Origin: Lyngbya confervoides BDU141951 | Lineage (GTDB): Bacteria > Cyanobacteriota > Cyanobacteriia > Thermosynechococcales > Thermosynechococcaceae | Length of the DNA stretch: 41,392 bases | Direction: 5' to 3' | NCBI RefSeq assembly: GCF_000817775.3 | Contig: NZ_JTHE03000039.1 | Location: forward strand, 11,492-52,883 | Shown here: one piece after another, positions 23,859-32,247 of the stretch | Layout of the letters: each line of letters opens with the position of its first letter | How positions within the stretch are numbered: the first letter of the stretch is position 1 | Notes under the pieces: model-generated | The model's database searches: none | What the model saw: the letters and a program-made list of their open reading frames with translations, nothing else | What the model was told of the DNA's origin: nothing | Position numbers and translations under genes: made by a program

Positions 23859-25889
23859 ATGAAGTCTTTGGTTAAGCCACCGCCTCCTACCACCGTGCCT
23901 GAATTTGATGTGCATGGGGATGTGCATGGGTCTGGGGATCACCGGGAAGACCTCCAGGAGATGCCCAGGGTTTTGCCCCAAAAACCCTCCGAGGAAGACA
24001 CCCTGTTAGAACGCTACGACCCAGACAAAATTCGGGAAACCTACCGCGACCAGCGCCGCAAGAGCGTACGCCGCTGGTACGACATTACCCGCCCTCTGCT
24101 GGCCTTGTTTTGGGGACGCTGGTGGGATAAAAAGCGGGGAAAGGAGAAAGAAAACGAGCATTTGCGAGCGGTGCAGCTGCGGGAAACCCTGACCCATCTT
24201 GGTCCGGCCTTTATTAAAATTGGTCAGGCCCTTTCAACCCGGCCTGATATCCTCCAGGGTGCCTATCTCGACGAGTTAGCCAAACTCCAAGATCAGCTCC
24301 CACCCTTCCCCAATGAGGTGGCCTATCGCTTCATTGAAGAAGAACTCGGCGCTCCTCCGGAGCATCTGTTTGCCGAAATTTCCGACCACCCGATTGCCGC
24401 CGCTTCTCTGGGTCAGGTTTACCGGGGAAAGCTCCACAGTGGCGAAACCGTGGCGATTAAGGTGCAGCGGCCTGGATTGGCTGAGCAAATCGCCCTGGAT
24501 ATTTTCTTGCTGCGGGGATTGGCGGTCTGGATTCAAAATACGTTTTACGACAGCATCCGCACCGACATTGTTGGCATCCTGGATGAGTTTGCTGGGCGGC
24601 TGTTTGAGGAAATGGACTATACCCAGGAGGGCCGTAACGCAGAGCGCTTTAACCAGCTCTATGGACAGCTGCGCAACATCTATGTCCCCCGGATTTATTG
24701 GGACTATACCCATACTCGGGTCTTGACCATGGAGTGGATCACAGGGACCAAGCTGAGCTCCCCCCAAAGGATTCTCGAACAAGGGATCAATGCAAGCGAG
24801 CTGATTGATTCGGGCATTCAGTGTTCCCTGCGACAGCTTCTAGAGCATGGGTTTTTCCACGCTGACCCCCACCCAGGCAACTTGCTGGCTATGCCCAATG
24901 GCAAGCTGGCCTATTTAGACTTTGGAATGATGAGTGAAATTAGCGTTCAGCAACGCTACAGCCTCATTAACGCCATTGTGCACATCGTGAACCGTGAGTT
25001 CGATGCCCTGGCTCAGGACTACGTCAAGCTGGGGTTCCTGACCCCAGAGGTGGACCTGACCCCGATTATTCCGGCCTTGAGCCAGGTCTTTAATAATGCC
25101 CTGGGAGCCAGCGTTGCGGAGCTGAACATTAACAGCATTTTTGAGCAGCTCTCGGACATTATGTACGAGTATCCCTTCCGGGTGCCGGCCTACTATGCCC
25201 TCATTGTGCGATCGTTGCTGTCCATGGAGGGCATTGCCATCGGCGTTGACCCAGATTTTAAGGTGCTCAGTGCTGCCTATCCCTACGTGGCCAAGCGATT
25301 GCTCACCGATTCCTCGCCAGAGCTGCGCGAGAGTCTGCGGGATCTGCTCCTTAAGGATGGCAGTTTTCGCTGGAATCGATTGGAGAATCTGCTGCGGAAC
25401 GCTCAGAACATTCAAGACTACGATCTTGGCGCCACCCTGAATCAGGCCATGGATTTTCTGTTCTCGGAGCGGGGAGAGTTTATCCGCGATCGCATTGCCG
25501 AGGAGCTGATTAAGGTTCTTGATCAGGTGGGATATCGAGCCGTGTCTAATTTTCTAGAGCAGTTTCCCCTTCCCCTCCCCGCGCTTCAGAGTCCCATCGC
25601 TGAGCATTCGGGTCACCCCTCCTCGCAACCGGCGGGCATGAAGACCCAAGACATGGATCACCTGAAGAGAATTTGGAAACTCCTGCAGGACACGCCTGGA
25701 TTTGACGCCATGAAGCTGCTCAATGCCTTTATGCAGGTGATGAACCGGCCTGAAACCCAGCGCCTGGGCCAGCGCGTGGCCAGCGGTCTAGCCCAAAAGG
25801 CCATTGCTCGCTTGGTGCGGGAATGGCTGGCCCCCGACCCGGTGGAATCGACGCCGACGGCCCATCGCCTCCTGCCGCCCGCCACCTAG
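23859..25889 (+). CDS. ABC1/AarF/UbiB-family atypical kinase
   Basis: 676 aa from ATG 23859; an earlier in-frame ATG at 23790 would place the promoter-like repeats inside the gene. The family signature is complete: FIKIGQALSTRPDI (KxGQ), AAASLGQVYRGKL (Ala-rich loop), VAIKVQRPG, EEMDYTQEGRNAERF (ExD), and HADPHPGNLLAMPNGKLAYL followed by DFGMM. These enzymes bind ATP and support prenyl-lipid metabolism (ubiquinone in E. coli, plastoquinone/tocopherol in plastids). The C-terminal 150 residues are variable and have no clear membrane segments. It is probably a thylakoid-associated ATPase or kinase; its substrate is unknown. Confidence 0.94.
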   Translation: MKSLVKPPPPTTVPEFDVHGDVHGSGDHREDLQEMPRVLPQKPSEEDTLLERYDPDKIRETYRDQRRKSVRRWYDITRPLLALFWGRWWDKKRGKEKENEHLRAVQLRETLTHLGPAFIKIGQALSTRPDILQGAYLDELAKLQDQLPPFPNEVAYRFIEEELGAPPEHLFAEISDHPIAAASLGQVYRGKLHSGETVAIKVQRPGLAEQIALDIFLLRGLAVWIQNTFYDSIRTDIVGILDEFAGRLFEEMDYTQEGRNAERFNQLYGQLRNIYVPRIYWDYTHTRVLTMEWITGTKLSSPQRILEQGINASELIDSGIQCSLRQLLEHGFFHADPHPGNLLAMPNGKLAYLDFGMMSEISVQQRYSLINAIVHIVNREFDALAQDYVKLGFLTPEVDLTPIIPALSQVFNNALGASVAELNINSIFEQLSDIMYEYPFRVPAYYALIVRSLLSMEGIAIGVDPDFKVLSAAYPYVAKRLLTDSSPELRESLRDLLLKDGSFRWNRLENLLRNAQNIQDYDLGATLNQAMDFLFSERGEFIRDRIAEELIKVLDQVGYRAVSNFLEQFPLPLPALQSPIAEHSGHPSSQPAGMKTQDMDHLKRIWKLLQDTPGFDAMKLLNAFMQVMNRPETQRLGQRVASGLAQKAIARLVREWLAPDPVESTPTAHRLLPPAT

Positions 25890-26015
25890 GATGTCCCTTC
25901 TCGCCAGATCTGTCCCTCAGCCGCTGGAGATGGGCTAAGGAGATCCTTGTCAGGGCGTTGTTTGACCGAACAATTACCGGGTTGATTTTATGGAAGTGAT
26001 TTTACGGAAGCCCCA

Positions 26016-26405
26016 ATGCCCCCTGAACTGACTTGTCTGATGATTTTGGCCCTCTGGAGCCTGGTGCTCAATCATCTCCCGGCGATCGCCCGCATTGCCA
26101 AGGGGGGAGTAGCCTGGGGATTGGGCAACCGCGAAAGCTTGCCTGAAACAGCCTCCTGGGTTGGACGAGCCGACCGCGCCCAGCGCAACCACCACGATAA
26201 CTTGCCCCTGATTGCCATTGTCTTGATCACCGCCGTGGTGACCGGTCAGCGCGATCAGGTGACCCAGATTGCGGCCCTGGTGATTTTAATTGCCCGCCTT
26301 GCCCATGGACTATTTTATCTAGCGGGCATTGGCCTCTTGCGATCTGGGGCCTATGCGATCTCCATCGCGGCCCTCTTGACGGTGGTGTGGCGGCTATGGA
26401 CCTAG
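26016..26405 (+). CDS. MAPEG-family membrane protein
   Basis: 129 aa with four membrane helices. The MAPEG pattern is RIAKGGVAWGLGNRE, RADRAQRNHHDNLPLIAIVL and ARLAHGLFYLAGI. Eukaryotic members make leukotrienes or conjugate glutathione; bacterial members have no established role. Its stop overlaps the end of the convergent orthocaspase gene by 12 bp, so both stops lie within each other's last codons. Confidence 0.9.
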   Translation: MPPELTCLMILALWSLVLNHLPAIARIAKGGVAWGLGNRESLPETASWVGRADRAQRNHHDNLPLIAIVLITAVVTGQRDQVTQIAALVILIARLAHGLFYLAGIGLLRSGAYAISIAALLTVVWRLWT

Positions 26406-28505
26406 GGGGATCGGGGCTGTTTGATCGAGGTGGCCAAGAGATTCAGATCCCCTTGTCGTCGGTTCTGAGGGCTGGGGTGATCCCTCCCAGGGACGCAGCA
26501 GGATGAGCAGGATCAGGCCCAGGCCCAGCAGCCCCATCCCGACCAGCATCCAGGGCTGGCGCAGTAAATCCTGCGCACTGAAGCTGCGAGCCTGGGTCAG
26601 CTGCTTTGCCCTTGTCAGCAACTTCACCTGACTCAGACGCAGAATGGGCTCAAGCTGGTGGCGCAGCTTTTCGAAGGGGCTACTCACCGCTGTTTGGGGC
26701 ACCTCTTCTGGATCTTGCGTGGGTAGGGCAGGCCGAGTTTGGGGCCAGCGAATCATTTCCAGCTCCTGCACCATGTCGGCCTCAATGGGAGATTTATCCC
26801 CATAGGTGAGGCCCAAGCGCCGCTGGGCCTGTTGACATTGACGATAGGTTTGCTCCGTCAACACCGTGCCTTGCTTCGTAATCTGGGCAAAGGCGATGGC
26901 ATATTGCTGGAGCTTTTGGTGATATTCCCGATGGGGCTTAAACACCTCCACCTCGATCTGCTCGGCTTCCAAGGTCGACAGTCCCAGGGTTTCCTTGAGC
27001 ACATCCAGGACCGTGCGATGGGCCGGAGGCAGCTGACCGCGCCGGTTCAGGCGGTCCACTTCTCGCCGGTAGCGCAGTAGAGGGCTGTGGGTGGGGGCCG
27101 TGGCAATCTGAATCAGGCCAATACTGCGATCGCCATAAATGGAGGGCGTGAGCGCGGGGGAGGCCTGACGCACGCGGTACTTGGCATATTCATGCCACTC
27201 TCGCACTGAAATGTGCCCATCGCTATTGAGGTCTGCCATCCCCGTCTGGAGTCCCTCCACCAGATAAAACGTGTAGGCGGACATCTCCTCGCTCCCCTTA
27301 TCGACCTCCGGGGGATGGCTAAAGGCTGAGGAGGTTAAGATGGTTCGCTTTGGCCCTCCGAGCTGCTTGGCAATTTGCCCTGGCCCGAGCAAAGACCCCT
27401 GGGCCACCCCAGCCCCAGAGGGCTGTAGTGCGCAGTCGAGAATCACCAACTGCTGTTCAGAGTGACTCGAACGCATCACGTCGTCTAAAAAATCCGTGGT
27501 GATGACAGTGGATCGAATCACACGTCCTTGATCGCTACTGCGCGTAATTCCGGTGGCCAGGGAAAACTTGCCCTGCTCGTCAACGATGGCTCCGTAACCG
27601 GAAAAGTAAAGCAGCGCCAAATGATCAGACTCCCGGTTGGCAAAGAGCCCTTCGATCGCTTCGGCCATGGCCTGGGGATCCGGATTGATCAAAACCTGCA
27701 CCTGGTCAAATCCTCCCATGTCCGGATGCTCCAGCACCGATTGAATGGCTGCCACATCCTGCAGCACCCCCGGCAGGGGATTAAATCCTTCCCCGTAGTC
27801 GCTCACGCCAATGACAAGCGCCACCTTTTGTTGAGAGGCCGGAATCAGGGCGGCGGCGGGAGACAGATCCAGCGCCGATTGCTCCTGCCGGAGTGCCAAG
27901 GCTCTCTCTTGAGCGGGATCAGAGTCTGGTATGGCCCCCTGGAACTCTGAGGTCGCCGGGTCTTGTGCCCCATGGAGATTGCTCAAATCCGGTTCTACCG
28001 CATAGAAAAAGTTCAGCGCAACCCCCTTATAGAGCAACAGGCGACAGCGGGCGTAGCTGCTTGAAGGTAGCTTCACCCCCTGCTGGGCAGGACGGTAGTC
28101 CAGGGTATCGGGAATGGCAACCCGAGCCAGGTCCACAGCCACCTGGGTGGTATCCAGCGAGTCCACCGGGCCTTTCTCTAAGCAATGAAAAATAGTTTCC
28201 AGGGATTCCCCGTCAAGGACGCCGCTACAGTGATAGCAGACGAAGTAGGGAAAGGAAGATCGCCCCACCTCAGTGGGGATGTCGTCTTGATACATCCAGC
28301 CAAACAGGGTGTGCTCCGGCGAAACCTGGTGAAGATAAGCAGCGCGATAGCCGGGCAGAAACGATCGATCGGCATCCCAATGCTGATGCACCACATCTTC
28401 CACAAAGGCTTGCTTAACGTTGGCTGGCACCTGACGACTGGCCACCACCCGACATCCCATTCCGGGAAAGCTAGCGTATAGGAGCTGACCGACGGTAAGG
28501 GACAT
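26394..28505 (-). CDS. Orthocaspase-like protein with degenerate catalytic dyad, EF-hand and C-terminal membrane helix
   Basis: 703 aa from ATG 28505 (MSLTVGQLLYASFPG). An N-terminal domain (1-160) resembles a domain seen in cyanobacterial signalling proteins, perhaps GAP1-N like (weak inference). The caspase fold covers about 225-470, starting KVALVIGVSDYGEG. The canonical SGHG His is Tyr304 (YFSGYGA). The canonical D-x-C Cys site reads DCALQPSG, with Ala359 in the nucleophile place and Cys358 shifted one upstream. A canonical EF-hand loop DLNSDGHISVRE lies at about 425-436. A helical region follows (about 480-600), and a membrane anchor LVGMGLLGLGLILLILL at about 650-668 precedes a short hydrophilic tail. 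This fits a pseudo-orthocaspase, a class known from cyanobacteria, rather than an active peptidase. Confidence 0.87.
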   Translation of the reverse strand: MSLTVGQLLYASFPGMGCRVVASRQVPANVKQAFVEDVVHQHWDADRSFLPGYRAAYLHQVSPEHTLFGWMYQDDIPTEVGRSSFPYFVCYHCSGVLDGESLETIFHCLEKGPVDSLDTTQVAVDLARVAIPDTLDYRPAQQGVKLPSSSYARCRLLLYKGVALNFFYAVEPDLSNLHGAQDPATSEFQGAIPDSDPAQERALALRQEQSALDLSPAAALIPASQQKVALVIGVSDYGEGFNPLPGVLQDVAAIQSVLEHPDMGGFDQVQVLINPDPQAMAEAIEGLFANRESDHLALLYFSGYGAIVDEQGKFSLATGITRSSDQGRVIRSTVITTDFLDDVMRSSHSEQQLVILDCALQPSGAGVAQGSLLGPGQIAKQLGGPKRTILTSSAFSHPPEVDKGSEEMSAYTFYLVEGLQTGMADLNSDGHISVREWHEYAKYRVRQASPALTPSIYGDRSIGLIQIATAPTHSPLLRYRREVDRLNRRGQLPPAHRTVLDVLKETLGLSTLEAEQIEVEVFKPHREYHQKLQQYAIAFAQITKQGTVLTEQTYRQCQQAQRRLGLTYGDKSPIEADMVQELEMIRWPQTRPALPTQDPEEVPQTAVSSPFEKLRHQLEPILRLSQVKLLTRAKQLTQARSFSAQDLLRQPWMLVGMGLLGLGLILLILLRPWEGSPQPSEPTTRGSESLGHLDQTAPIPLGP

Positions 28506-28898
28506 AACTGGCTCTGAACAACAAGGGGATATCAAAACTCAAGCCGCTGACCCGGAGCCCCCGGCGGACCTGACCCAGAGTCAGGGCGCAGGGGCAGCCG
28601 TACCTCGGCACGGCATCACAGCTATCAGAGGCAATTATACTGTGCGAGAAAAATCCATTAAATTGCTTTTCAGTAAATATTGCAGATCCCCTCCCCCTGC
28701 GGCCCGCTCTCCCGAGCCCAAAATCAGTAGTTCCAAAGATGTTGCCGGAATAGGGAAATCAGGCGGAAGCAGGACAGCGGTTCTGATCCCTCTGGCCTCA
28801 CTGGCCTCATGCTCAGGAAAACCCAACGCTTGCTTTATAGTTTTTGAAGAGAACTGTTGCAATCCCAATAATCAATGCCCCCGGCGAGTTTTTCCCCC
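28506..28898. other. Divergent intergenic region
   Basis: 393 bp between the orthocaspase and the Rieske oxygenase genes, with promoters for both expected. TATACT near 28637 and TATAGT near 28837 are possible -10 boxes. A short doubling CTGGCCTCACTGGCCTCA lies near 28793. No coding sequence was recognised. Confidence 0.4.
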
Positions 28899-30071
28899 AT
28901 GTCGCTGCCAGCAATTCAGCGCCAAATTATAGAAACGGCTGACCGGCCGCTAGAACGAGCGATCGCCCTTCCGGCTGCCGCCTACACCGATCCCGACTTT
29001 TACGCCTGGGAGGTGGACCATTGGCTCAAGCAGCAGTGGCTCTGTGTGGGTCACGTCGCTCAAATTCCCCAGGTGGGCGACTACCGTAATCTAGAGCTTT
29101 TGGGGGAACGTTTGGTGATCCTTCGCGATGAAGCCGATAGCGTGCGGGTTCTCTCGCGGGTGTGTGTCCACCGGGGAATGGATGTGATGCCGCCAGAGTT
29201 TGCGCACGCCTCCCAGGGGAACTGTCGCACGTTGGTGTGCCCCTACCACCATTGGAGCTATCGCCTGGACGGTGGCCTCAAGGCTGCGCCAGAAATGCAC
29301 CGGCACTCCGACTTTGCCCTCCAGAACCTGGGTCTTCCCCAGGTGCGAACCGAGGTTTGGGAAGGATTTATTTTTATCACCTTTGATCTCGATCTCGATC
29401 CTGTGGAAACGCAATACGCAGATTTAAAACCCTTTCTAGGCCCACAGGCCATGGCTGAACTGGATCTGGTGGTGAGTTTGGACTGGGACTGCCCGTTCAA
29501 CTGGAAGGTGCTGGTGGAAAACTTCATGGAGTCCTACCATCACTTGGGCGCCCACCATCGCACCTTTGAGCCCTTGATGCCAGCGGCCCGCACCTGGACA
29601 GAAGTTCAGCTCCGCAATGTGATTGTGGGCCATTTACCCATTGCCGATCGCGTCTTGGCGGACGCCGCTGCCCGTGAAGCCCTGTTTCCCTTTAGTTTAA
29701 GCCCCCACCTGGCCCCCCCGGATCTGCGGGAGTACAGGGTTTGCCTCGGGGTTCCGACGTTTTTGCTCTTTATTGGTCCTGATCGCGTGTATTGGTATCA
29801 GGTGCAGCCCCAAGGGCCGGATCGCATGAAATTAACCACCACAATGCTCGTCCGTCCGGAGAGCAAGGCCCTGGATCACTATGACAGTGCGATCCAAAGC
29901 GCGATCGCCGGCCTGCAGGAATTTCATCGGGAGGATCTGGAAATGTGCAGTGCTGTCCAGGCTGGATTGAACAGCAGCTTCTATCGCCCCGGTCCCTTGA
30001 GCCACCTGGAAATGCCAGTGTGGCAGTTTCAGCAATATCTTGCGGCGCAAATCCGCACCTTCAGCTTTTAA
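28899..30071 (+). CDS. Rieske-type ring-hydroxylating oxygenase alpha subunit
   Basis: 390 aa from ATG 28899 (MSLPAIQRQ); ATG 28875 is also possible and neither has a clear ribosome site. The Rieske [2Fe-2S] ligands are CVHRG and CPYHHW (CxH...CxxH). The mononuclear iron site is ENFMESYHHLGAHHRTFEP, with Glu and two His, and a C-terminal acidic ligand probably lies in EDLEMCSAVQAG. The sequence is closer to choline/carnitine monooxygenases or other quaternary-amine oxygenases than to aromatic dioxygenases. The partner reductase is not next door. The substrate is unknown. Confidence 0.88.
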   Translation: MSLPAIQRQIIETADRPLERAIALPAAAYTDPDFYAWEVDHWLKQQWLCVGHVAQIPQVGDYRNLELLGERLVILRDEADSVRVLSRVCVHRGMDVMPPEFAHASQGNCRTLVCPYHHWSYRLDGGLKAAPEMHRHSDFALQNLGLPQVRTEVWEGFIFITFDLDLDPVETQYADLKPFLGPQAMAELDLVVSLDWDCPFNWKVLVENFMESYHHLGAHHRTFEPLMPAARTWTEVQLRNVIVGHLPIADRVLADAAAREALFPFSLSPHLAPPDLREYRVCLGVPTFLLFIGPDRVYWYQVQPQGPDRMKLTTTMLVRPESKALDHYDSAIQSAIAGLQEFHREDLEMCSAVQAGLNSSFYRPGPLSHLEMPVWQFQQYLAAQIRTFSF

Positions 30072-30088
30072 GCACCTTCAGCTTTTAA
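30055..30088 (+). repeat. 17-bp perfect tandem duplication over the Rieske gene stop
   Basis: GCACCTTCAGCTTTTAA occurs at 30055-30071 and again at 30072-30088. The first copy is the last residues plus the TAA stop; the second is a free copy directly after it. Confidence 0.95.
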
Positions 30089-30122
30089 ACTGAACGTGGC
30101 CAATCTTGGAGAGGAGTGCCCG

Positions 30123-30590
30123 GTGAGTCAGCGCAAAATTCTGTACCTAGCTAATCCCTATGGATTTTCAACGCAACAGCGTCACTTACTGCTGCCGCCC
30201 TTGAGGCAGGCCCTTGAGGATCTAGGAGCGCAGGTCTGGGAACCCTTTGAGCGCAATAATCAAATGGACCTGGCGACTCCAGGGTGGGCCTACCGCGTCG
30301 CCCAAGCCGATCGGCAAGATGTGGAGAACAGCGATGGAATTTTTGCGGTGGTGAACGGCACCCCTCCCGATGAGGGGGTGATGGTGGAACTGGGCATGGC
30401 CATGGCTCTCCACAAAGCCGTATTCCTGTTCCGCGACGACTTTCGCCGCTGCACGGACAGTGAAGACTATCCCCTGAACCTCATGATCTTTGCAGCCCTG
30501 CCGGAAACGGGCTGGCAGCGGTATTACTACACCGAGGTGAGCGATCTGGCCAACCCGCAAAAGGCCTTAGTCCCCTGGCTGCAGGCGTAA
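30123..30590 (+). CDS. Nucleoside 2-deoxyribosyltransferase-like protein
   Basis: 155 aa from GTG 30123, six bases after GGAGAGGAG; an upstream in-frame GTG at 30096 would leave that ribosome site inside the gene. The fold motifs are ILYLANPYGFS, DRQDVENSDGIFAVVNGTPP with the catalytic Asp region, and DEGVMVELGMAMALHKAVFL with the conserved Glu. These enzymes swap bases on deoxyribose in nucleotide salvage; related SLOG/NDT proteins also occur in conflict systems. Here it follows the Rieske gene in the same direction, so they may be cotranscribed. Confidence 0.85.
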   Translation: MSQRKILYLANPYGFSTQQRHLLLPPLRQALEDLGAQVWEPFERNNQMDLATPGWAYRVAQADRQDVENSDGIFAVVNGTPPDEGVMVELGMAMALHKAVFLFRDDFRRCTDSEDYPLNLMIFAALPETGWQRYYYTEVSDLANPQKALVPWLQA

Positions 30591-30610
30591 CGGGAAGATC
30601 CGGCGATCGC

Positions 30611-31882
30611 CTAGAGACAGTCTAAAATCTCGACAATTCCTGCATAGACCTGGGCCAGTTCTGCCGGAGTGATACAAAACGGCGGCAACAGGTACAGCAC
30701 GTTTCCAAGGGGACGCAGCAGCAGCCCCCGATCCAGGGCTTTTTGTCGAATCACCAGCCCGACTTGATTGAGGTACCCTGGCGCTTGAGGATTGACCACA
30801 TCCAAGGCGGCCACAGTTCCCGTCACCCGTATTTTTTCACAGCGCGGATGGGATTGCAGCGGCTGCAAATGGTGCAGATGGATCGCTTCCATGGCCTGAA
30901 ATTTGGGTTCGTTTTCCCGCATCAGCTCCAGTCCTGCCAGTGCCGCGGCGCATCCCAGGGGGTTGGCCGTGTAGCTATGGCCGTGGTAAAGCGTTTTCAG
31001 GGGGTCGTGGCTGTAAAAGGCCTGGTAGATTTGTTCGGTACAAACGGTGACCGCAAAGGGCAAAAACCCACCGGTAATCCCCTTGGACAAACAGATGATA
31101 TCCGGGGCAACCCCGGCGCGATCGCTGGCAAACCAGGCACCCGTGCGCCCGAAACCGGTCATCACCTCATCAAAAATCAGCAGCACTTGAGCGTGATCGG
31201 CCAATTGCCGCAGGGCCTGGAGAAACGAGGCCCGACACATCTGCATGCCCCCAGCGCCCTGGATCAAGGGCTCAATAATCACCCCCGCGTACTGCCCTGT
31301 TGCCAGCTGGGCCTGGATTTTAGCGAGAACCTCAGCGTCTCGCTGATCTGCGGCTTCATCCCCAACATAGGTTCCTGGAAAGGGTACAAACTCCACCTCA
31401 AACAGCAGATCGGCAAAGCGAGCCGTAAACACCGAGCGATCGCCCACGGCCATTGCCCCAAAGGTATCTCCGTGGTAAGCACCGCTAAAGGCTAAAAACC
31501 GCGATCGCGGCTGGCCGCAATTGGCCCAATATTGGTAGGCCATCTTCAGTCCCACCTCCACCGCCGTGGATCCGTTGTCGGAGAAAAAGACCCGACTGAG
31601 ATCGCCGGGCAGATGCTGAACCAGGCGCTCGGCCAACTGCTCTGCGGGGTCATGGGTAAAGCCGGAAAAAATGACCTGCTCCAGGGTCTGGGCCTGGGTG
31701 GCGATCGCTGCAGCAATTTTAGGGTGGGCATGGCCGTGGTTATTCACCCACCAGCTAGAAATACAGTCAATAATTTTGCGTCCGTCCTCCAGTTCAAGCC
31801 AAACGCCCTGGGCAGATTTGACCTTAAGTGGTGCCGGGGCGGTTTTGACCTGGGTGTAGGGGGGCCAAATGTTAGGATGCAT
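30611..31882 (-). CDS. bioA: Adenosylmethionine-8-amino-7-oxononanoate aminotransferase
   Basis: 423 aa from ATG 31882, the family start MHPNIWPPYTQVKTAPAP. Class III PLP transaminase motifs are IDCISSWWVNNHGHAHP, FSDNGSTAVEVGLKMAYQYW, YHGDTFGAMAVGDRS and LLIFDEVMTGFGRTGAWFA, with the PLP Lys in CLSKGITGGFLP. It makes 7,8-diaminononanoate, the third step of biotin synthesis. Trp-Trp in SSWW and the YHGHSYTANPLG region are typical of BioA. It ends 20 bp from the deoxyribosyltransferase stop (convergent). No other bio gene is in the window. Confidence 0.95.
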   Translation of the reverse strand: MHPNIWPPYTQVKTAPAPLKVKSAQGVWLELEDGRKIIDCISSWWVNNHGHAHPKIAAAIATQAQTLEQVIFSGFTHDPAEQLAERLVQHLPGDLSRVFFSDNGSTAVEVGLKMAYQYWANCGQPRSRFLAFSGAYHGDTFGAMAVGDRSVFTARFADLLFEVEFVPFPGTYVGDEAADQRDAEVLAKIQAQLATGQYAGVIIEPLIQGAGGMQMCRASFLQALRQLADHAQVLLIFDEVMTGFGRTGAWFASDRAGVAPDIICLSKGITGGFLPFAVTVCTEQIYQAFYSHDPLKTLYHGHSYTANPLGCAAALAGLELMRENEPKFQAMEAIHLHHLQPLQSHPRCEKIRVTGTVAALDVVNPQAPGYLNQVGLVIRQKALDRGLLLRPLGNVLYLLPPFCITPAELAQVYAGIVEILDCL

Positions 31883-31916
31883 CAATTCAGTCCGAGCAAT
31901 AAAAATCAGGCACAAG

Positions 31917-31933
31917 ACCGCTAGTTTAGCGGT
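31917..31933. promoter_or_regulatory. Perfect inverted repeat upstream of bioA
   Basis: ACCGCTA-GTT-TAGCGGT, 7-bp arms with a 3-bp centre, 35 bp upstream of the bioA start. It could bind a repressor of biotin synthesis, but it does not match the BirA site that I know (a TTGTAAACC-type palindrome). Confidence 0.4.
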
Positions 31934-32201
31934 TACTGCTGCCGGATCTCAATCCAGTCTTTCCCTCGGAAACCCTCGCAGGCGGATTTGCCTGGGCGGT
32001 AGCAAAAAAGTCGCGTCGAGGGTGGAGGGCCAAACGATGGGTGACGGCGCTAGGGGAAGGGGGCGAGTCCTCAATCCCCGAGAGAACCTGAAGGCTGTGC
32101 AGGCCAATAGCCTGAACCCACGGCATTGAATGTCCTGGATTTGGTATCGTGAATAGCGATTTTGGCTCGTTAACTTCAGTACACTAAACTCCTATCCTGA
32201 T

Positions 32202-32226
32202 TCACCCCTGCCTCAAGTCGGGGTGA
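32202..32226 (+). promoter_or_regulatory. Leader hairpin before the aminopeptidase gene
   Basis: TCACCCC and GGGGTGA are perfect complements separated by 11 bases, ending about 9 bp before the GGAGG ribosome site. No T run follows, so it is not a standard terminator; it may tune translation. Confidence 0.4.
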
Positions 32227-32247
32227 CCGTTTATGGAGGTATTCTGA

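Larger units (their letters stand above)
31883..32247. other. Divergent intergenic region between bioA and the aminopeptidase
   Basis: 365 bp with no gene that I recognise. It holds an inverted repeat next to bioA and a hairpin in the leader of the aminopeptidase gene (separate entries). Confidence 0.5.

Noticed and set aside
30743-31495. 250-aa plus-strand frame opposite bioA
   Set aside because: Antisense shadow of a well-conserved gene; no family motifs.
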